Numbered from the stretch's first letter, positions 16,039 through 23,306 are shown. The stretch is 36,312 bases of DNA from CAZCFB01 sp964511535 (GCA_964511535.1 CAZEFW010000092.1:1-36312); one strand, 5' to 3'. A program made the numbers and translations. The notes: a model not told the origin generated them from the sequence alone.

Positions 16039-17660
16039 GGTTCCGGATCCTTCCATGGGCAGCCCTTGAGATACCGCGTCGCGTGCATGGCTGCAACCAC
16101 TCCGTCACCCACGGCGATGGACACCTGCCGGTACCGCCCGCGGCGCAGGTCCCCGGCCGCGTACAGCCCGGGCGCCGAGGTGCGCCCCAGCGCGTCGGCG
16201 CGCGGCGCGCCCGCGGCGTCCAGCGCCACCGACCGGGGCAGCTGCGGCAGCAGCGGCTCCTTGCCCACGCAGACCAGCAGCGCGTCCACGCGCCGGCTGG
16301 CGCGCGAGCCGCCCTGCTCCAGGCAGACCTCCAGGCCTGCCTTGTCGGCCTCCACGGCGACGACCCGGGCATCGGTGATGAACCGCACGCCGGCTTCGCG
16401 GCACCGACGCCGCAGCAGCTCCATGGCGGTCACGCGCGGCCCCCGGACGCACAGGGTCACCTGCATGCCCAGCCGCAGGCGCGCCAGCAACGCCTGGTCC
16501 AGCGAGGCCTCCCCGCCGCCCACCACCAACAGCTCCGCGCCGGGCCCCGGCGGCAGCTGATCTGCGCGGTGCACCACCCGGGCGTCGTCGGGCAGCGCGA
16601 TGCCGAGCCCCCGGGGGCGAGTGCCCGTGGCGAGGATGACCGCCCGGGCAGTGAGCGACGCGTCGCCCTGCAGGGTCAGGCGGTACCCCTCGCCTCGTGG
16701 CGCTGGCGCGATGGCTTCAACCCGGGCCAGCGCGGGCGCGATGCCCCACTGGCCGGCCTGGGCCTCGATGCGGCCGGCGAGGGCGCGGCCGCTGATGCCG
16801 CCCGGGAAGCCGGGGTAGTTCTCGATGGCGCGGGCCGAGCGGGCCCAGCCGCCCGGACCGTGCGCGTCCAGCAGCGCGGTGTCCACCCCGGCGCGCACGG
16901 CCTGGATCGCCGCGGCCAGGCCGGTGGGGCCGGCGCCCACCACCGCGAGATCGGCCCGCTCCGGGGCGGGCGGCGGTGCCTTCTCGCGGGGCCGCCCGGG
17001 GTCCTGGCCCAGGGCGCCAAGGAACCAGCGCGTCTCATGCACGGCGGCCACCCCGTGGGCCATGGCGCGCAGGGCGCCCAGGTGCAGGTCCTCGTCGCGG
17101 GACGCGGTGGCGTCGGCGACCACGCCCACCTGCAGGCCGGCCATGAACGCGTCCCGGGCGCTGGTCTCGCAGCACAGGTGGGTCATCACCCCGCAAACCA
17201 CCACCGCATCGCAGCCGCGCGCGCGCAGCCAGTCCCGGAGGTCGGTGCCCGCGAAGGCGGAGTACTGGTCCTTGTCCAGGACCAGGTCCGACGGCGCCCG
17301 GCTCAGCTCTGGCGCCAGGGCGTGGGCAGCATCGCCGGCCATGACGCTGCCGCCCCACCAGCGCGTCATCTGGTCCTCAGCGCTGCCGGGCTGGCGGCCG
17401 TGGCGGGTCATGACCACCGGCCGTCCTGCATCACGGAACGCGCTGACGAGGCGCATGATGTTGGGCAGCACCGCGGCCAGGGCAGGCAGGTGCGCGGGGC
17501 TCGCCGGCTCGGAGAAGTGCCGCTGGACGTCCACCACCAGCAGGGCCGCGCGGTCCAGCGCGAGGGCCGGTCGCCCCCTGGAGTACGGCTTCACGGCCGC
17601 CAGCCAGGCCGCGCACCGGGCCTCGAGGGTCTGCGCAGTCACGTATCGGTCGCCCGCCAT
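16035..17660 (-). CDS. Isochorismatase-like cysteine hydrolase fused to a thioredoxin-reductase-like flavoprotein lacking CxxC
   Basis: About 541 residues in two enzymes. The N-terminal half (about 35-215) is an isochorismatase-like cysteine hydrolase with its triad: Asp44 (LLVVDVQRHF), Lys130 (LDKDQYSAF) and Cys163 (CGVMTHLCCETSARDA). Such enzymes hydrolyse vinyl ethers, amides or nicotinamide-like substrates. The C-terminal half (about 238-535) is a two-dinucleotide flavoprotein of the thioredoxin-reductase shape: FAD site VVGAGPTGLAAA, the IENYPGFPGG segment, NADPH site VVGGGEAS, and GLYAAGDLRRG. The redox CxxC between the halves of true thioredoxin reductase is absent, so it should pass electrons to something other than thioredoxin (compare TrxR-like ferredoxin-NADP reductases) or act on a small molecule. 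ATG 17660 is preferred; GTG 17714 would run into the divergent gene. It is the first gene of the four-gene operon. Confidence 0.82.
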   Translation of the reverse strand: MAGDRYVTAQTLEARCAAWLAAVKPYSRGRPALALDRAALLVVDVQRHFSEPASPAHLPALAAVLPNIMRLVSAFRDAGRPVVMTRHGRQPGSAEDQMTRWWGGSVMAGDAAHALAPELSRAPSDLVLDKDQYSAFAGTDLRDWLRARGCDAVVVCGVMTHLCCETSARDAFMAGLQVGVVADATASRDEDLHLGALRAMAHGVAAVHETRWFLGALGQDPGRPREKAPPPAPERADLAVVGAGPTGLAAAIQAVRAGVDTALLDAHGPGGWARSARAIENYPGFPGGISGRALAGRIEAQAGQWGIAPALARVEAIAPAPRGEGYRLTLQGDASLTARAVILATGTRPRGLGIALPDDARVVHRADQLPPGPGAELLVVGGGEASLDQALLARLRLGMQVTLCVRGPRVTAMELLRRRCREAGVRFITDARVVAVEADKAGLEVCLEQGGSRASRRVDALLVCVGKEPLLPQLPRSVALDAAGAPRADALGRTSAPGLYAAGDLRRGRYRQVSIAVGDGVVAAMHATRYLKGCPWKDPEP

Positions 17661-17689
17661 GCTCCGGGGTGAGTAGCACAGAAGTGCGG

Positions 17690-17701
17690 TATGATGCACC
17701 C
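17690..17701 (+). promoter_or_regulatory. Candidate -10 box for a leaderless vWA transcript
   Basis: TATGAT at 17690-17695 sits exactly 6 nt before ATG 17702, so transcription would begin at or next to the start codon. The gene has no Shine-Dalgarno, which fits a leaderless message. No convincing -35 box is visible. The site lies in the 41-nt gap between divergent genes. Confidence 0.45.
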
Positions 17702-18787
17702 ATGACGACGGCACGTTTGATCTGGCTGCTGCCGGCCCTGCTCCTGGCGCCGGCGTGCGATGGGGATGTCTGGACCAGCACCGATCTGGGCGGCGGAGGC
17801 AAGGCCGACTGGAGCCACAAAAATAGCGACGCGCCCATCAAGTGGGATCAGAGCAAGATCGAGCCGCCCCCGCCCAAGAAGGACTCGGCCTGCGGGGGCC
17901 AGGACATCCCGATCATCCTCAAGAAGAAGGGCGACATCCCGGACCTGTTCCTGGTGGTGGACATCTCGGGGTCCATGTCCATGCCCATCGACCTGTTCAA
18001 CATCTTCAAGGGCACCAAGTGGGGCGCCATGAAGAAGGTGCTCATCTCGCTGGTAGAGCATTACAAGAACAACATCCGCTTCGGGCTGAGCCTCTACCCG
18101 AGCAACAACTCGTGCGGGGCGGGAAAGATCGATGTGCCGCTGCAGAAGGGGAACCACCCGGCCATCAAGGCCAAGCTCAACGGCAACAACCCCCGGGGAA
18201 ACACGCCGATCTACACCACGCTGGCGCTGGCGAACAAGTACCTCAAGAGCGTGCCGGTGGCCAAGGGCGGGCGGTTCGTGCTGCTGGCCACCGACGGCAT
18301 GCCCAACTGCGGCAAGGACCCGTCCGACGACACGTCGAGCCAGACCCTGGCCGAGGTGCAGAAGCTGGCGGTGGGCAAGACCAAGGTGTTCGTGGTGGGC
18401 TTCGGCAGCATCGTCAACGGCAACCCTGGCTTCCTGAACAAGCTGGCCATGGCAGGCAAGGCGCCCAACCCCAAGGGCGGCGCCAACAAGTTCTACCCCG
18501 CCGCCAACGAGAAGCAGCTCAAGGACGCGCTGTTCGCCATCGCGGGCGGCATCATCCCGCCCAACTGCACCTACACCCTCACCAGCAAGCCCCAGGATCC
18601 GAACAAGGTGACGGTGAAGTTCGACGGCGTGGCCGTGCCCCGCAGCATGTCCAGCAAGGACGGCTGGAACTACACCAGCGGCGGCAGCGAGATCACCTTC
18701 TTCGGCAGCTACTGCACCAAGCTGCGCCAGGGCAAGGTCAAGAAGGTGCAGTTCCTCTTCGGCTGCAAGGGGCCAGTGATCAAGTAG
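17702..18787 (+). CDS. von Willebrand factor A domain lipoprotein
   Basis: About 361 residues. The N-terminus (LIWLLPALLLAPAC) is a lipoprotein-type signal with Cys19 as probable anchor, then a Lys/Pro-rich linker to about residue 75. A vWA domain runs from about 80 to 285 with a complete MIDAS metal site: DISGSMSM (Asp87, Ser89, Ser91), the Thr in GNTPIY, and ATDGMPNC. vWA domains bind ligands through the chelated metal. Many myxobacterial and deltaproteobacterial surface lipoproteins share this layout, with Cys pairs probably forming disulfides (NSCGAG, PNCGK, YCTKL, GCKG). Upstream in-frame GTG 17669 is rejected because ATG 17702 gives the signal peptide and has a matching -10 box. A long palindrome follows the stop. 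Confidence 0.85.
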   Translation: MTTARLIWLLPALLLAPACDGDVWTSTDLGGGGKADWSHKNSDAPIKWDQSKIEPPPPKKDSACGGQDIPIILKKKGDIPDLFLVVDISGSMSMPIDLFNIFKGTKWGAMKKVLISLVEHYKNNIRFGLSLYPSNNSCGAGKIDVPLQKGNHPAIKAKLNGNNPRGNTPIYTTLALANKYLKSVPVAKGGRFVLLATDGMPNCGKDPSDDTSSQTLAEVQKLAVGKTKVFVVGFGSIVNGNPGFLNKLAMAGKAPNPKGGANKFYPAANEKQLKDALFAIAGGIIPPNCTYTLTSKPQDPNKVTVKFDGVAVPRSMSSKDGWNYTSGGSEITFFGSYCTKLRQGKVKKVQFLFGCKGPVIK

Positions 18788-18805
18788 CCCTCACCCGAGG
18801 CCTGG

Positions 18806-18852
18806 ATAAAATGTCAAGTGTGGGGGTCAGACCCCGCCACTTGACATTTTAT
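18806..18852. terminator. 47-nt nested palindrome between convergent genes (bidirectional terminator or REP-like element)
   Basis: The arms ATAAAATGTCAAGTG (18806-18820) and CACTTGACATTTTAT (18838-18852) are perfect 15-bp inverted repeats. Inside lies a second palindrome, GGGGTC-A-GACCCC (18823-18835). The outer stem ends in ATTTTAT on one strand and the same on the other. It would therefore give a strong hairpin followed by U-rich RNA for the vWA gene (+) and, just beyond its stop, for the selenoprotein-like gene (-). Its size and two-tier symmetry also resemble dispersed REP-type elements. Confidence 0.6.
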
Positions 18853-19532
18853 TAGTAGCCGAAGTGGCTCTTGATGAAGCTCTCGATGGCGGTCTTGGAG
18901 TAGCCGCACTTGCTGTAGAGGATCTTCATGTTGGTCAGGTCGACGGCCATGTTCATGGGCAGCGAGCTGCAGCCGAAGAACTTGCGCAGCTTGCGGTCGC
19001 CGTCGTTGATCTGGGGGAACTCCATGCCCTTGGCAGCGGCGGCATCCCACAGCCAGTCGGTGGTGGGCTTCTGGTACTTCTGTGTCGTCTCCATCACAGC
19101 GTTGATGAACAGCACCCGGCTGTCCGTGGCCCCGCTCTTGAGCATGCTGACCATGCTCGAGAGCTCGGCCTGACAGCTGCCTCACCAGCCGGTGGTCAGC
19201 GCGATCCAGGCCAGCTGCACCGGCTTGTTGCTGCACCACTTGCTCCCGCGGAACATGTCGCCCATGGACATGGCCCGCGGGCCCTTGCCGTCGGCCAGCC
19301 GGTGCTCGCTGCCCTTCTTGCACAGGTAGCTCGGGTCATAGAGAGCCGAGGCGAACTTCAGGTCCTCGAGCACCGAGCCGACCGAAGTCCCATAGGGTCC
19401 GGCCGGGTAGGTGATGGGCTGGACCTTGTCCTCCGGGAGCTTTGACGGATCGGGAGTGTACGTCCCCTCACCGCCGCATCCCATTCCGGACAGGGCCCAG
19501 GCCGCCAGGCATGTTATGGCTGAAAATCTCAT
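18852..19532 (-). CDS. Candidate selenoprotein: thioredoxin-like lipoprotein with in-frame UGA (UGSC motif)
   Basis: Read through one TGA (19182-19184), the frame codes for about 226 residues. The N-terminus (MRFSAITCLAAWALSGMGC) is a probable lipoprotein signal. GAGG lies 5 nt ahead of ATG 19532. The codon in question is number 117, in LAWIALTTGW-U-GSCQAEL. The hydrophobic strand, Trp, then X-x-x-Cys followed by A-E-L matches the active site of TlpA/ResA-like thioredoxins (W-C-x-x-C-x-A-E). The part beyond the TGA continues the fold: a strand VLFINAV, and SSLPMNMAVDLTNMKI, where the Pro fits the conserved cis-proline. A SECIS-like hairpin begins 11 nt after the UGA. The product would be an envelope thiol/selenol oxidoreductase. 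The alternative is a Cys-to-stop nonsense mutation. I rate selenocysteine much more likely because of exact position plus hairpin. Sec-insertion genes are not in this window. Confidence 0.8.
19128..19170 (-). promoter_or_regulatory. Candidate bacterial SECIS element
   Basis: On the minus-strand RNA, 11 nt after the UGA, GGCC-GA-GCUCU-C-GAGCAUG pairs with CAUGCUC-A-AGAGC-GG-GGCC around the 5-nt loop GUCAG (19147-19151). This gives 16 base pairs interrupted by a 2x2 loop and a single C-A mismatch. The apical loop starts 30 nt after the UGA and its first base is G, matching the described bacterial SECIS requirements (loop about 16-37 nt downstream, G among the first two loop bases), which allow SelB to deliver Sec-tRNA. 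Confidence 0.7.
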
Positions 19533-19575
19533 CTCCACCTCGTGGTTCGTGATAAACTTCGTGAAGTTACAGGCC

Positions 19576-19595
19576 TTGTTAGTTGTAGCTAACAA
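19576..19595. promoter_or_regulatory. Inverted repeat in divergent promoter region (possible operator)
   Basis: TTGTTAG (19576-19582) and CTAACAA (19589-19595) form a 7-bp dyad with a 6-nt spacer. It lies in the AT-rich gap between the selenoprotein-like gene (-) and the next lipoprotein gene (+). Position and symmetry suit a regulator binding site, but no regulator family is implied. Confidence 0.3.
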
Positions 19596-19656
19596 CAACA
19601 CGGTGGGCACGCCCAAAGTCCCAACTGCTTGAAATATCAGGGGAGAAAAGATCGAC

Positions 19657-20442
19657 ATGAGACCCATCACCCTGGCTTACCTCCTGCCCCTCATCATGGT
19701 CCTGCCGGCATGCAGTTCGTCTGATCCGCTGAGCAATCTCAAGGGGACCTACGAGCTCGCCACCGGCTGCAACGTCAAGGTGACCAAGAGCGAGGCGAGC
19801 GCCTCCTGCGATACATCTAGCCTCAAGGCGGAGGTGAAGATCTCCATCTCCGATACCGAGGTGAAGATCGTCAAGCTCACCTGGACCACCAAGGAGTCCA
19901 ACACCACCTGCTTCTCCGAGCGGGTCTGCACCACCACCTACACCGGCTCCACCACCCTCAAGGGCTCGGGCAGCAGCGGCGGCGACGCCATGGCCCCGCT
20001 GGCCAGCGACGGCTTCACCATGCCCCTGGCGGACCAGGGCACCGGGGTCACGCCGGACAAGGGCGCCACCACCCAGCAGGACGCCGGCGGCGGCGGCACC
20101 AAGTCGTCCAAGGACGGCCTGTTCTCCGGGCTGGCAGGCGACTGGACCGGCTCCATCAAGGCAGCCCTCGCGTGCGAAAAGGAGACCCTCGCCTCCGGCG
20201 CGTCCAAGGCATGCAAGACCACCACCGCGGAGACCATCACCTACAGCTTCGACGCCACGGTCAAGGACCACACCGTCAAGGTGTCGTGGTACGGCGATCC
20301 CAAGGCGGGCAAGGGCGATTTCACCATCTACGAGACCAAGAACGGCGTGCGCGCCGCTGACAAGTTCTTCAAGCGCACAACCGGCGGCGGCTCCAGCGCC
20401 AAGCTGGACAAGGGCGCCGCCTCCACTGGCGACGGCAGCTAG
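19657..20442 (+). CDS. Predicted lipoprotein of unknown function
   Basis: A 261-residue protein with a lipoprotein signal (LAYLLPLIMVLPACSSS, Cys19). The mature part has two beta-rich segments (about 27-105 and 160-235) of similar style: GTYELATGCNVKV early and GDWTGSIKAALACEKE later, each with Cys pairs likely to be disulfide-bonded, joined by a Gly/Ser/Thr/Asp linker (about 105-160). The two segments may be a duplicated domain similar to secreted META/lipocalin-like sheets, but I cannot name a family. GGGGAG at 19640-19645 precedes the ATG by 11 nt. It is divergent from the selenoprotein-like lipoprotein and shares the intergenic dyad with it, so co-regulation is possible. Confidence 0.75.
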   Translation: MRPITLAYLLPLIMVLPACSSSDPLSNLKGTYELATGCNVKVTKSEASASCDTSSLKAEVKISISDTEVKIVKLTWTTKESNTTCFSERVCTTTYTGSTTLKGSGSSGGDAMAPLASDGFTMPLADQGTGVTPDKGATTQQDAGGGGTKSSKDGLFSGLAGDWTGSIKAALACEKETLASGASKACKTTTAETITYSFDATVKDHTVKVSWYGDPKAGKGDFTIYETKNGVRAADKFFKRTTGGGSSAKLDKGAASTGDGS

Positions 20443-20486
20443 TACCGTAATCCAGTAATTAGACCGGCCCAGGCGAAGTTATTGGG

Positions 20487-20554
20487 GTCACTGGCGCGGC
20501 GCGAGGAAGGCGCTTGCTGGCGGCAAGCAACTGACGAGCAACAAAGCCAGTGAC
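20487..20554. terminator. Nested inverted repeats between convergent genes
   Basis: GTCACTGGC (20487-20495) is matched by GCCAGTGAC (20546-20554), a 9-bp stem. It encloses a smaller hairpin, GCTTGC-TGGCG-GCAAGC (20512-20528). The structure lies between the lipoprotein (+) and the radical SAM gene (-), which end at 20442 and 20556. It has no U-tract, so a terminator role is tentative. Confidence 0.3.
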
Positions 20555-20555
20555 T

Positions 20556-21887
20556 TCAAGAACAAGCCTGGCGAAGTTCCTGTAGCGCCTCCTCGCCCAG
20601 CTCGTCTCCCGCGCACGGCCCGAGGGTCGGGTTGTGGAACAGCGGCTCCTCCAGGTCGAAGCCCGGGCGCGCGGCAGCCTGCGCCTCGGAGAACATGGGC
20701 GAGCCCGGCACCGGCGAGTAGTGGGCGAGGCGCGGCCGGGCGCCGGCGTTCTTGATGTCGCGGATGGTGCGGTCCACCTCCGCGCGCTGCTGGCCGGGCA
20801 TGCCCACCATGACATAGACGCCCACGCCGGACCTCTGGAACCCCGCGGCCTCCAGGTTGTCCAGGGCCTGCTCCAGCTCGCCCGGGCGCACCTTCCCGCC
20901 GAGCCGCCGCTGGCTCTCACCGTCGGAGGTCTCCAGCCCGAGGCGCACGGTGCAGAACCCGGCCCGGCGCATGGCCCGGGCCACGTCAGGGGTCAGCCCG
21001 CGCAGCGCCAGGCCCGAGGCCGCGTGCAGGCGCAGATCGGGAAGGCCGAGGTCGGCGATCTGGTGGAGCACCGCCGCGGCGCGCTGCGGGTTGGCCAGCA
21101 GGGCGTCGTCGTACAGGGCGATGTCCCGGATGCCGAGTTCCTCGCCGATGAGGCGCACCTCCCGCTCCACTCGCCTCGGGGAGTAGAGGTGGTGCCCGGG
21201 GTGGAGGCTCTTGACCCCGCAGTAGGCGCAGGAGAAGGGGCAGCCGCGGCTGGTGAGCAGGGCCGCGGCGTCGGCGTCGGGCGCCAGCTGATGCGCCGGG
21301 AGGAACGCCTCGGGGTCCCGCGGCGGATCGAGCCGCCTGCCGAGCAGGTGCTGCAGCATGGGCAGGGCGCGCTCCGCCGGGCCGTCCACCACCGCGTCCG
21401 CGCCGGCGTGGCGCCTGGCGTGGTCGGGGCAGAGGGACGCGTAGACGCCGCCCAGCACCACCGGCACCCCTGGCCACTGCTCCCGGATCAGGCCGACGGT
21501 CTCGGCCACGCCGGGGTACCAGTAGGTCATCATGGAGGTGACCAGCACCAGGTCGGGGCGGCCCAGCTGGTCCAGGGCCGCGGTCACCGACGCAGGCGGC
21601 AACCCGTAGCGCGCGTAGCGACGGGCGAGCCCCATGCCCCGCAGCGCGGGCGGCGGCTCCATGGGCTCGCGGTGCAGCTTGCCCTGCCCCCCCGAGCGTC
21701 GACGGGGCCGCAGGTCAGCGGGCAGCCAGGGCGACAGGGGGTCCACGCAGTCGAGCAGGGACAGCTCCACCCCGCGGCGCTGCAGGATCCCGCCCAGGAA
21801 GAGCAGCCCGAGGGGTCGCGCCCAGAAGTCGTACGCCGCGAAGTCGTGGATCAGCGGGTTGACCAGCAGGATCCTGGAGACGGCCAT
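20556..21887 (-). CDS. Radical SAM protein with B12-binding-like N-terminal domain, coupled to a decarboxylase
   Basis: A 443-residue protein. It opens ILLVNPLIHDFAAYDFWARPLGLLFLGGIL, typical of the N-terminal Rossmann unit of B12-type radical SAM proteins; VVLGGVYASLCPDHA follows, but no DxHxxG motif. The radical SAM core starts at SRGCPFSCAYC (Cys216, Cys220, Cys223), with YDDALLANP, VRLGLETSDGESQRRLGG and VYVMVGMPGQQ as the expected strand ends. Its ATG is one base beyond the stop of the upstream PLP decarboxylase, with a G-rich ribosome site inside that gene, so the two are translationally coupled. The pairing suggests that a decarboxylated amino acid, or the decarboxylase itself, is connected to the radical reaction. 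Substrate unknown. Confidence 0.82.
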   Translation of the reverse strand: MAVSRILLVNPLIHDFAAYDFWARPLGLLFLGGILQRRGVELSLLDCVDPLSPWLPADLRPRRRSGGQGKLHREPMEPPPALRGMGLARRYARYGLPPASVTAALDQLGRPDLVLVTSMMTYWYPGVAETVGLIREQWPGVPVVLGGVYASLCPDHARRHAGADAVVDGPAERALPMLQHLLGRRLDPPRDPEAFLPAHQLAPDADAAALLTSRGCPFSCAYCGVKSLHPGHHLYSPRRVEREVRLIGEELGIRDIALYDDALLANPQRAAAVLHQIADLGLPDLRLHAASGLALRGLTPDVARAMRRAGFCTVRLGLETSDGESQRRLGGKVRPGELEQALDNLEAAGFQRSGVGVYVMVGMPGQQRAEVDRTIRDIKNAGARPRLAHYSPVPGSPMFSEAQAAARPGFDLEEPLFHNPTLGPCAGDELGEEALQELRQACS

Positions 21888-21888
21888 C

Positions 21889-23295
21889 TCAGCCCCCCAG
21901 CTCCCCGGCGGCGCGGGTGATGATCTGCACCGCCTCCTGCACCCGGTCCTTGCGGGTGCGATGGCTCAGGATGCACGCCCGCAGGGTGAAGCGCCCGTCC
22001 AGCACGGTGCTCGAGAGGAACACCCGCCCCGAGGCGTTGATCCGCTCCAGCAGCCGCCGGTTGAACGCCTCCGCGTCACCGTCCGGCGGGCGATAACGGA
22101 ACGGCACCACGCTCAGCTCCGGCTCGCAGGGCAGCTCGAAGCGCTCATGCTCGCCGAGCATGCGGTGCATCATGCGCGCCAGGCACAGCTTGCCGTCCAG
22201 CTGCTTGCGGAAGGCGGCGACCCCGTGCAGGTGCAGCGGCAGCCAGACGCGCAACCCCCGGAAGTCCCGGGTCAGCTCGGGCCCGTGCTCGCTGAAGTTG
22301 GGCAGCAGGTCCTCTCCGGCCAGGTCCTGCAAGTAATCCGCGTCGGAGAAATGGGCCCGGCGCAGGCGCTCGCCTCGCCGCACCACCAGGGCCCCGGTGC
22401 CGTAAGGCAAGAAGAGGCCCTTGTGTGGATCCAGCGTCACCGAGTCGGCGCGCTCGATACCCCGGAACAGGCCTCGGCCCCGCCGCGTGAGCAGGAAGAA
22501 GCCGCCGTAGGCGCCGTCCACGTGGAGCCAGAGCCCCTGGTCGCGGCACAGGTCTGCCAGGTCTTCGAGCGGATCCACGGCGCCGGTGTTGGTTGTGCCC
22601 GCCGAGGCCACCACGCAGAACGGGCGCAGCCCCTCGTCGCGGTCCCGCGCCACCTGGCGGGCCACGGCGTCCGGGTCGAGCCGCCTGGAGTCGTCCGAGG
22701 CGAGCGCGCGCACGCCGGCGCGCGGGATGCCCGCCAGGGCGGCCGCCTTGGCGATGGAGTTGTGCGCCTGATCCGACATGTAGAGCGTGCCGAGATCAAT
22801 GCGCTCATCCAGCTTCGCGGCGCGGGCGGTGATGATGGCCGACAGGTTGGCCATGGAGCCGCCGGAGGAGAGCACCCCCATGGAGCCCGCCGGGTAGCCC
22901 ACCACCTCGTCGCACAGCCAGCGCACCACGCTGTACTCCATGGCCACCAGCGCCGGCGCCAGGCGCCACATGTTGACGAAGCGGTTGCTCACGCAGGCCA
23001 GCAGATCCGCCAGCGCCGCGCTGTACAGCCCGCCCCCCGGGACATAGGGCATGTAGCCGGGCCCGGCGGTGTTGTACGCAGCCGCCGCGCTGGCCTGGAA
23101 CCGCTCCAGCAGCGCGTCGAAGTCCCCCGGCTCCTCGGGCGGAGGCGCCAGGTTCTGTTGCGCCAGCGCCTCGGCGCCGGTGAGGTCAGCGTGGTGCGCG
23201 TCCGCCAGTGAGCCATAGAATCGCTCCGCGTAGGCCAGCACCGCCTGACCCATGCGCTGGAGCTGCTCCGGGGTTGGGTCCAGTGAGTCGCTCAT
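21889..23295 (-). CDS. Group II PLP-dependent amino-acid decarboxylase
   Basis: A 468-residue fold-type I PLP enzyme of the aromatic-L-amino-acid/glutamate decarboxylase group. Visible marks: YSVVRWLCDEVVGYP, SSGGSMANLSAI for phosphate binding, His178 (SDQAHNS) stacking on PLP, ASAGTTNTGAVDP, Asp260 (WLHVDGAYGG) and the Schiff-base Lys292 (LDPHKGLFLPYGTG). The enzyme releases CO2 from an amino acid to make an amine; similar folds carry out decarboxylation-dependent aldehyde synthesis. The exact amino acid cannot be read. The ATG has no Shine-Dalgarno, but a TATAGA box ends about 11 nt upstream, implying a very short leader. It heads a two-gene unit with the radical SAM gene and is divergent from the SGNH lipoprotein. 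Confidence 0.88.
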   Translation of the reverse strand: MSDSLDPTPEQLQRMGQAVLAYAERFYGSLADAHHADLTGAEALAQQNLAPPPEEPGDFDALLERFQASAAAAYNTAGPGYMPYVPGGGLYSAALADLLACVSNRFVNMWRLAPALVAMEYSVVRWLCDEVVGYPAGSMGVLSSGGSMANLSAIITARAAKLDERIDLGTLYMSDQAHNSIAKAAALAGIPRAGVRALASDDSRRLDPDAVARQVARDRDEGLRPFCVVASAGTTNTGAVDPLEDLADLCRDQGLWLHVDGAYGGFFLLTRRGRGLFRGIERADSVTLDPHKGLFLPYGTGALVVRRGERLRRAHFSDADYLQDLAGEDLLPNFSEHGPELTRDFRGLRVWLPLHLHGVAAFRKQLDGKLCLARMMHRMLGEHERFELPCEPELSVVPFRYRPPDGDAEAFNRRLLERINASGRVFLSSTVLDGRFTLRACILSHRTRKDRVQEAVQIITRAAGELGG

Positions 23296-23306
23296 TTGAT
23301 GGATGC

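Noticed and set aside
15978..17672. 564-residue plus-strand frame opposite the hydrolase-flavoprotein fusion
   Set aside because: No recognisable motifs, whereas the minus strand holds two intact enzyme domains with catalytic residues.
18852..19154. A separate 100-residue gene starting MVSMLKSG downstream of the TGA
   Set aside because: It is in the same frame as the upstream part, lacks a ribosome site, and begins in the middle of a thioredoxin fold. Reading through the TGA gives one complete protein.
20459..20920. Alternative frame overlapping the end of the radical SAM gene
   Set aside because: It is out of frame with the cluster motif and Arg/Ser/Pro-rich; the radical SAM frame ends properly at 20556.
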